A stretch of DNA of 64,000 nt from assembly GCA_964235945.1 (NCBI GenBank), contig CAXSDV010000010.1:13748-77747 (forward strand), written 5' to 3'. Origin of the DNA: JASLDZ01 sp964235945. GTDB lineage: Bacteria; Pseudomonadota; Alphaproteobacteria; Caulobacterales; Caulobacteraceae. The notes below the pieces were generated by a model. It was not told the DNA's origin, ran no database searches, and saw nothing but the letters and a program-made list of their open reading frames with translations. The position numbers and the translations under genes were made by a program. Below are positions 60,210 to 64,000 of the stretch, one piece after another. Numbering within the stretch: the stretch's first letter is position 1; the number at the start of each line of letters is the position of its first letter.

Positions 60210-60755
60210 ATGCCCATCGCCGACCTGTACGACGCCCTGCCCGACTATGCGGACGACGTGCGCGCCAACCTGAAGCTCCTGGCGGAGGAGACGGGCCTTG
60301 AGGACGCGGCCAAGTGGGGCTGCTTCCTCGCCTGCGCCTGGAGCCTGGGCAGCCCCGAACTGCTGGCGGCGTTGGACGACGCGCCGGGGCTGGATGCGCA
60401 GGCGCGCACCGCCGCGCGGACCGCCGCCTCCATCATGGCCATGAACACGGTCTACTACCGGGCCCTGTCGCAGATGGAGAGCCCGCAGTACGCCACCATG
60501 CCCTCCAAGCTGCGCGTCACCGCCCTGGCGCGTCCGGGGGTGGAGCGGTCCACCTACGAGCTGTGGTGCCTGTCCGTGTCGGCGCTCAACGGCTGCGGCC
60601 GCTGCCTGGACGCCCACGAGAAGGAACTGCGCACCCACGGCGCCCCGGCCGAGCAGGTGCAGACGGCGATGCGCATCGCCGCGGTGACCCACGCGGTCGC
60701 CGCCGTGCTGACGGCGGAGGCCGCCTGCCGCGACGACCGCGACCCGCCCGGCTGA
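60210..60755 (+). CDS. ahpD: AhpD-like alkylhydroperoxidase
   Basis: A 181-residue carboxymuconolactone-decarboxylase-fold peroxidase. Proton-relay Glu117, C129 and C132 (GCGRCLDAHEK) and His136 match the Mycobacterium AhpD site (E118, C130, C133, H137); H132 of that enzyme is replaced by R131 here. AhpD normally recycles AhpC with lipoyl-linked reductant, but ahpC is not adjacent. It starts 36 bases after the peptidase gene and is convergent with lptB. Confidence 0.88.
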   Translation: MPIADLYDALPDYADDVRANLKLLAEETGLEDAAKWGCFLACAWSLGSPELLAALDDAPGLDAQARTAARTAASIMAMNTVYYRALSQMESPQYATMPSKLRVTALARPGVERSTYELWCLSVSALNGCGRCLDAHEKELRTHGAPAEQVQTAMRIAAVTHAVAAVLTAEAACRDDRDPPG

Positions 60756-60770
60756 GCCTCCCGCCCGCGC

Positions 60771-61622
60771 TCAGTCGCCGAACCGGTCGCCCAGGTAGAC
60801 GCGGCGGACCTCCGGGTTGGCCAGGATCTCGTCCGGGGCGCCTTCGAACAGCACCTCGCCCGCGTGGATGATGGAGGCGCGCTCGATGATGCCCAGGGTC
60901 TCGCGCACGTTGTGGTCGGTGATGAGCACGCCGATGCCCCGGTTCGCCAGGAAGCGGATCACCTCGCGGATGTCGGTGATGGCCAGGGGGTCGATGCCGG
61001 CGAAGGGCTCGTCCAGCAGCATGAAGGCGGGGTCGGACGCCAAGGCCCGGGCGATCTCGCAGCGGCGACGCTCGCCGCCGGACAGGGCGGTGGCGGGCGA
61101 GGCGCGCAGGTGGGCGATGTGCAGCTCGTCCAGCAGCTCGTCCACGCGCAGCTTGGCCTTGGCGCGGCTGGGCTCGCGCATCTCCACCACCGCCATGACG
61201 TTCTCCTCCACGCTCATGCCGCGGAAGATGGAGGTCTCCTGGGGAAGGTAGCCCACCCCCAGGCGGGCGCGCTGAAACATGGGCAGGGCGGTGATGTCGG
61301 CCCCGTCCAGGTTGATCGAACCGTAGTCGGCGGCGACCAAGCCCGTGATCATGTAGAAGCAGGTGGTCTTGCCCGCGCCGTTGGGGCCCAAGAGCCCCGC
61401 CACCTCGCCGCGCTTGAGCGACAGGCTGACGCTCTTCACCACCGCCCGGCCGCGGAACGACTTGCCGATGCGGTCCACGAACAGGCCGTCGTGCGGAGCG
61501 GCGTCCGGCGCCGCGGAATGGGGAGCGGTGTGAAGCGGGACCCCGGGACTCCGGGCTCCAGGAGCCTGAGCGTCCGCCGGAACGATCGGCTGGCCCGGCG
61601 CGCCGAGGGGGACGAGCTTCAT
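60771..61622 (-). CDS. lptB: LPS export ABC transporter ATP-binding protein LptB
   Basis: ATPase of the LptB2FGC complex that extracts LPS from the inner membrane. The 283 residues have Walker A LLGPNGAGKTTCFYM, signature ALSGGERRRCEIARAL, Walker B FMLLDEPFAGID and H-loop LITDHNVRETL. The first 45 residues are a Pro/Ala-rich extension before GLFVDRIGKSF, longer than the E. coli protein. The start overlaps lptA (ATGA). rpoN, which often follows, is absent. Confidence 0.95.
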   Translation of the reverse strand: MKLVPLGAPGQPIVPADAQAPGARSPGVPLHTAPHSAAPDAAPHDGLFVDRIGKSFRGRAVVKSVSLSLKRGEVAGLLGPNGAGKTTCFYMITGLVAADYGSINLDGADITALPMFQRARLGVGYLPQETSIFRGMSVEENVMAVVEMREPSRAKAKLRVDELLDELHIAHLRASPATALSGGERRRCEIARALASDPAFMLLDEPFAGIDPLAITDIREVIRFLANRGIGVLITDHNVRETLGIIERASIIHAGEVLFEGAPDEILANPEVRRVYLGDRFGD

Positions 61623-62287
61623 GGCCGCTTGGCGCCGCGGGGCGGCGGCTTGCCCGGCGCCGGGGCGGCCGGGGCGGCGGCGGACGGGGCCGGCGACGGG
61701 GCCGCACCCGCCGCGGGGGGCGGCGGCTGGTTGGGGTAGAGCACGGTGCGGATGCGCTTGCCGGGCGTCTCGGTCAGCACCGCCTGGCTGGTCTTCTGGT
61801 GGATCACCAGGCGGGCGCCCGTGGCGACGTTCTTGTCGTTGGTGAGCACCACGTTGCCCGTCAGGATGATGCTGTCGTCCGCGGCGATGTAGGTGCCGTG
61901 GTCGCCCTTGGCGGTCTGGGTGGGCGTCACGTAGTAGACCGGCCCTTCCGCCTCCATGCGCTCGATGGAGCCCACGGTGGCGGTGGCCGACCGGTCGCCG
62001 GGGGCCGCGCCCTTCTGGGCGTAGAAGATGTCGATCTGCGGACTGCGCAGGCGCGCCTGCCCCTGGATGGCCTCCACGTCGCCCTTGTAGATCAGGTGCA
62101 GCGGGCCCACGCGCTCGAAATTGTTCGAGGTGACGTCCACCGGCCCGCCCCCGCCCAGCACGGACGCGGGGGCCGCCGCCACGGCGGGGGCGGCGGGGGC
62201 CTGCGCGGCGCGCGACGGCGCGGGAACGGCCGCCAGGACGACGCCGGAGGCGGCCAGGACGGCCGGCGGGATCGCGAGGCGTCTCAT
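61619..62287 (-). CDS. lptA: LPS transport periplasmic protein LptA
   Basis: Forms the periplasmic bridge that carries LPS to the outer membrane. The 222 residues have a signal peptide (1 to about 27, ending PSRAAQ), a beta-jellyroll OstA domain (about 50-185; VDVTSNNFERVGPLHLIYKG, GSIERMEAEGPVYYVTPTQTA, DSIILTGNVVLTND) and a Pro/Ala-rich tail. The start overlaps the lptC stop. Confidence 0.93.
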   Translation of the reverse strand: MRRLAIPPAVLAASGVVLAAVPAPSRAAQAPAAPAVAAAPASVLGGGGPVDVTSNNFERVGPLHLIYKGDVEAIQGQARLRSPQIDIFYAQKGAAPGDRSATATVGSIERMEAEGPVYYVTPTQTAKGDHGTYIAADDSIILTGNVVLTNDKNVATGARLVIHQKTSQAVLTETPGKRIRTVLYPNQPPPPAAGAAPSPAPSAAAPAAPAPGKPPPRGAKRP

Positions 62288-62958
62288 GGTCGGGGCGGCT
62301 CCGGCTTGCGGTCGGCGGACCGGTCGTTGTTGATGTGGGAGCGGACGTTCCCGTCGAACACGACGTCCTCGCCCCGGTTATGAACGGCATAGGACAAGGC
62401 GGAGATGCGGCCAATAGGCCCGTCCCCCTGCACGGCCGCGTCGCCCCGCACCTCCAGGGTCTGGGTGTCGATGCGGGTGCGCTCGCTGTGGAACACGTAG
62501 CCGTTCCCATCCTCGAACACGACGGCCCCGGCGACGGACAGCACCCCCGTGCCCTCGTCGAACACCCCGGTGCGGCCGCGCAGGCGCGCGGGCGCGGGGG
62601 CGTTGGTGTGCAGCCGCATGTCCGGGTCGACCAGGTGGACGATCTGGTCGTGCGCGGGGTCGCGCACCGCCTGGCTGGCGGCGATGTCGTAGGGCTTGCC
62701 GTGGTCGTCGCGGCCGATGAAATGCGGGCGGCTCATGCGCACCTGCCGGCCCGTGTCGTCCGGGTGCAGCGCCGAGAGCACGGCGCGGCCGCCGATCCAC
62801 CCGCCCACCAGCAACACCACCGCCCCGATGGTCCAGGGCGCGGCCAGGCGCAGCCTGCGGACCCGCTCGGAGCGCCGGCGCGACATCTCCAGCGCGGTGG
62901 GCCGGGCTCCGGGCTGGAGCGGCCGGGTCCCGGGGGGCGGGGCGGGGCTGGCGGCCAC
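62284..62958 (-). CDS. lptC: LPS export protein LptC
   Basis: A 224-residue inner-membrane anchored jellyroll protein that passes LPS from LptB2FG to LptA. One membrane helix (LAAPWTIGAVVLLVGGWIGG, about residues 38-57) follows an Arg-rich cytoplasmic start; the periplasmic domain contains KPYDIAASQAVRDP and GDGPIGRISALSYAVHNRGEDVVFDG. The start is GTG at 62958, 5 bases after the rnd stop. Confidence 0.9.
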   Translation of the reverse strand: MAASPAPPPGTRPLQPGARPTALEMSRRRSERVRRLRLAAPWTIGAVVLLVGGWIGGRAVLSALHPDDTGRQVRMSRPHFIGRDDHGKPYDIAASQAVRDPAHDQIVHLVDPDMRLHTNAPAPARLRGRTGVFDEGTGVLSVAGAVVFEDGNGYVFHSERTRIDTQTLEVRGDAAVQGDGPIGRISALSYAVHNRGEDVVFDGNVRSHINNDRSADRKPEPPRP

Positions 62959-62963
62959 GGGGG

Positions 62964-63578
62964 TCAGCTGTGGGCGAAGATGTCGACGTGCTCCCAGCCC
63001 GCCGCGTCCAGCCGGGCGCGCCAGGGCAGGAAGGCGAAGGCGGCCGCCGCCAGTTCCGCGCGGCCCTCGCGCTCCAGCATCTCGTCCAGCCGGTCGCGCA
63101 GGGCGTGCAGGTTCAGCACGTCGGAGGCGGCGTAGTCCTGCTGCTCGCGGGTGAGCTCGGCGCGGCCCCAGTCCGAGCTCTGCTGCGCCTTGGAGATGTC
63201 GATCCCCAGCAGCTCCTTGGTCACGTCCTTGAGGCCGTGGCGGTCGGTGTAGGTGCGCGCGAGCTTGCTGGCGATCTTGGTGCAGTAGACGGGCGCGGTG
63301 ACCACGCCGAGGTGGATGTGGAACATGGCGATGTCGAACCGCCCGAAGTGGAACAGCTTGAGCACCGCCGGATCGGCCAGTAGGCGCTTGAGGTTCGGCG
63401 CGTCGTAGGTCGAGCGGTCGAGCTGGACCAGGTGGGCGTCGCCGTCCCCCGCCGAGAGCTGGACGAGGCACAGGGGGTCGCGCCCGAGCTGCAGCCCCAT
63501 GGTTTCGGAGTCGACGGCCACCACCGCGCCCAGGTCGAGGTCGGCGGGCAGGTCGCCCCGGTGCAGGTGGATGGTCAT
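62964..63578 (-). CDS. rnd: Ribonuclease D (short, catalytic domain only)
   Basis: A 204-residue DEDD 3'-5' exonuclease. The acidic residues are D23 and E25 (VAVDSETMGL), then FHFGRFDIAMF and QDYAASDVLNLHALRD. It lacks the HRDC domains of E. coli RNase D, which is usual in alphaproteobacteria. It acts on tRNA 3' ends and lies 72 bases after a tRNA gene on the same strand. ATG at 63578. Confidence 0.94.
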   Translation of the reverse strand: MTIHLHRGDLPADLDLGAVVAVDSETMGLQLGRDPLCLVQLSAGDGDAHLVQLDRSTYDAPNLKRLLADPAVLKLFHFGRFDIAMFHIHLGVVTAPVYCTKIASKLARTYTDRHGLKDVTKELLGIDISKAQQSSDWGRAELTREQQDYAASDVLNLHALRDRLDEMLEREGRAELAAAAFAFLPWRARLDAAGWEHVDIFAHS

Positions 63579-63650
63579 GGGCGTCCAGCGGTCGGGCGGC
63601 GTACCGGCGCGCCACCGCCCCCGCCGCGCCCGGGAAGGGGACGCGCGCGG

Positions 63651-63736
<86 letters not shown>

Positions 63737-63743
63737 CCGTATC

Positions 63744-63762
63744 CTGCGGAGGTAAGCCGCAG
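63744..63762 (-). other. Small hairpin in the 5' leader of the tRNA-Leu precursor
   Basis: CTGCGG and CCGCAG form a 6-bp stem around a 7-base loop, 8 bases upstream of the mature 5' end. It may influence RNase P or RNase E processing. Confidence 0.4.
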
Positions 63763-63779
63763 AACCGCGCGAGCGGCGG

Positions 63780-63808
63780 CGTATAGGGCGCCCTCCCGGG
63801 GCGGTCAA
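63780..63808 (-). promoter_or_regulatory. Sigma-70 promoter of tRNA-Leu
   Basis: On the minus strand TTGACC (63808-63803), 17-base spacer, TATACG (63785-63780). This places the start near 63773, about 37 bases before the mature tRNA. It is the best consensus promoter in the window. Confidence 0.7.
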
Positions 63809-63964
63809 CGGTCGTGGGCGAGTGGGTGGCGGGCGGGCGCCGTCGAGTCACGGCCGCCGTGCTCGGGCGCGTCAAGGGACGCCTGCGGCTCTCCGCCCTT
63901 GACCCGCCCTGCGCCAGACGGCGTTCGCGGGGGCGTCGGGACGCGGGGCGTCCCTTCCATCAAA

Positions 63965-63999
63965 GTTCGACACGTCTCCGACGGGTCGAACACAGGGCT
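63965..63999. repeat. Dispersed palindromic repeat, copy 2 (one outer arm missing)
   Basis: Thirty-four of 35 bases are identical to 44925-44959, in the same orientation: GTTCGAC, the 13-base centre with GTCTCCGAC, GTCGAAC and the outer ACAGGGCT. The outer left arm AGCCCTGT of copy 1 is absent, so only 7-bp arms remain. It lies in gene-free DNA about 160 bases beyond the tRNA-Leu promoter, at the window edge. Confidence 0.85.
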
Positions 64000-64000
64000 G

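Noticed and set aside
63737..64000. A prophage or island attachment site at the tRNA-Leu gene
   Set aside because: The sequence beyond the tRNA shows no integrase and no direct repeat of the tRNA 3' end; the repeat at 63965 is not related to the tRNA.

Overview
The window is a GC-rich chromosomal segment from an alphaproteobacterium, most likely a member of or close to the Caulobacterales. The reasons are the gene orders rnd-lptC-lptA-lptB, miaB-phoH-ybeY-tlyC-lnt, ruvCAB-ybgC-tolQRAB-pal-cpoB-tilS, trpF-trpB-trpA-accD-folC and tsaE-amgK-murU-addB-addA-trxA, an FzlA-like GST-fold protein, a CC0125-type lipoprotein, and frequent GTG/TTG starts with 4-nt stop/start overlaps. No prophage, insertion sequence, plasmid function or CRISPR array is visible. 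This is mainly housekeeping DNA with a few accessory genes.

Layout. 1-9840 (mostly minus strand): a truncated Gly-rich lipoprotein, argG, hpf-ptsN, fzlA (plus), a GT2 glycosyltransferase coupled to thrS and yidD, an IscU/NifU-like scaffold with an SRPBCC protein, and ahcY. 10076-15523: an unknown gene plus membrane protein pair, an OprB-like porin, a prolyl-tRNA deacylase, CnoX, LON-domain, Trm112 and DUF971 proteins, and an XRE regulator. 15591-21031: the lnt-tlyC-ybeY-phoH-miaB operon, transcribed miaB first. 21267-24234: a light-energy cassette with a DTG-type rhodopsin, its retinal-making Blh oxygenase, and a solitary cytosine-5 DNA methyltransferase. 24231-26779: a Spy-like periplasmic protein, three small unknown genes and an ATP-grasp protein. 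26909-29095: adenosine kinase, hisB and hisH, ending in a 100-N gap. 29299-38712: yebC, ruvCAB, ybgC and the Tol-Pal envelope operon (a second 100-N gap removes most of tolA and the start of tolB), then tilS. 38709-44834: corA, then trpFBA-accD-folC. 45031-54325 (minus): tsaE-amgK-murU-addB-addA-trxA. 54451-60755: ferredoxin, a two-gene ABC transporter without binding protein, an M13 metallopeptidase and an AhpD-like protein. 60771-63736 (minus): tRNA-Leu, rnd and lptCAB.

How the genes work together. Envelope biogenesis dominates: Lnt acylates lipoproteins such as Pal, Tol-Pal constricts the outer membrane at division, LptABC moves LPS, and AmgK-MurU salvage amino sugars from murein. RuvABC and AddAB handle recombination and break repair. 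The rhodopsin/Blh pair would give light-driven proton pumping if carotene is made elsewhere in the genome.

Most unusual points: the rhodopsin DTG motif with a histidine near the missing proton donor; a cysteine-free AccD that has lost its zinc ribbon; and a near-identical palindromic repeat at 44917-44959 and 63965-63999 that belongs to no gene. Both 100-N runs are scaffold gaps of unknown size, so gene content across them (hisA/hisF, tolA/tolB) is not settled.
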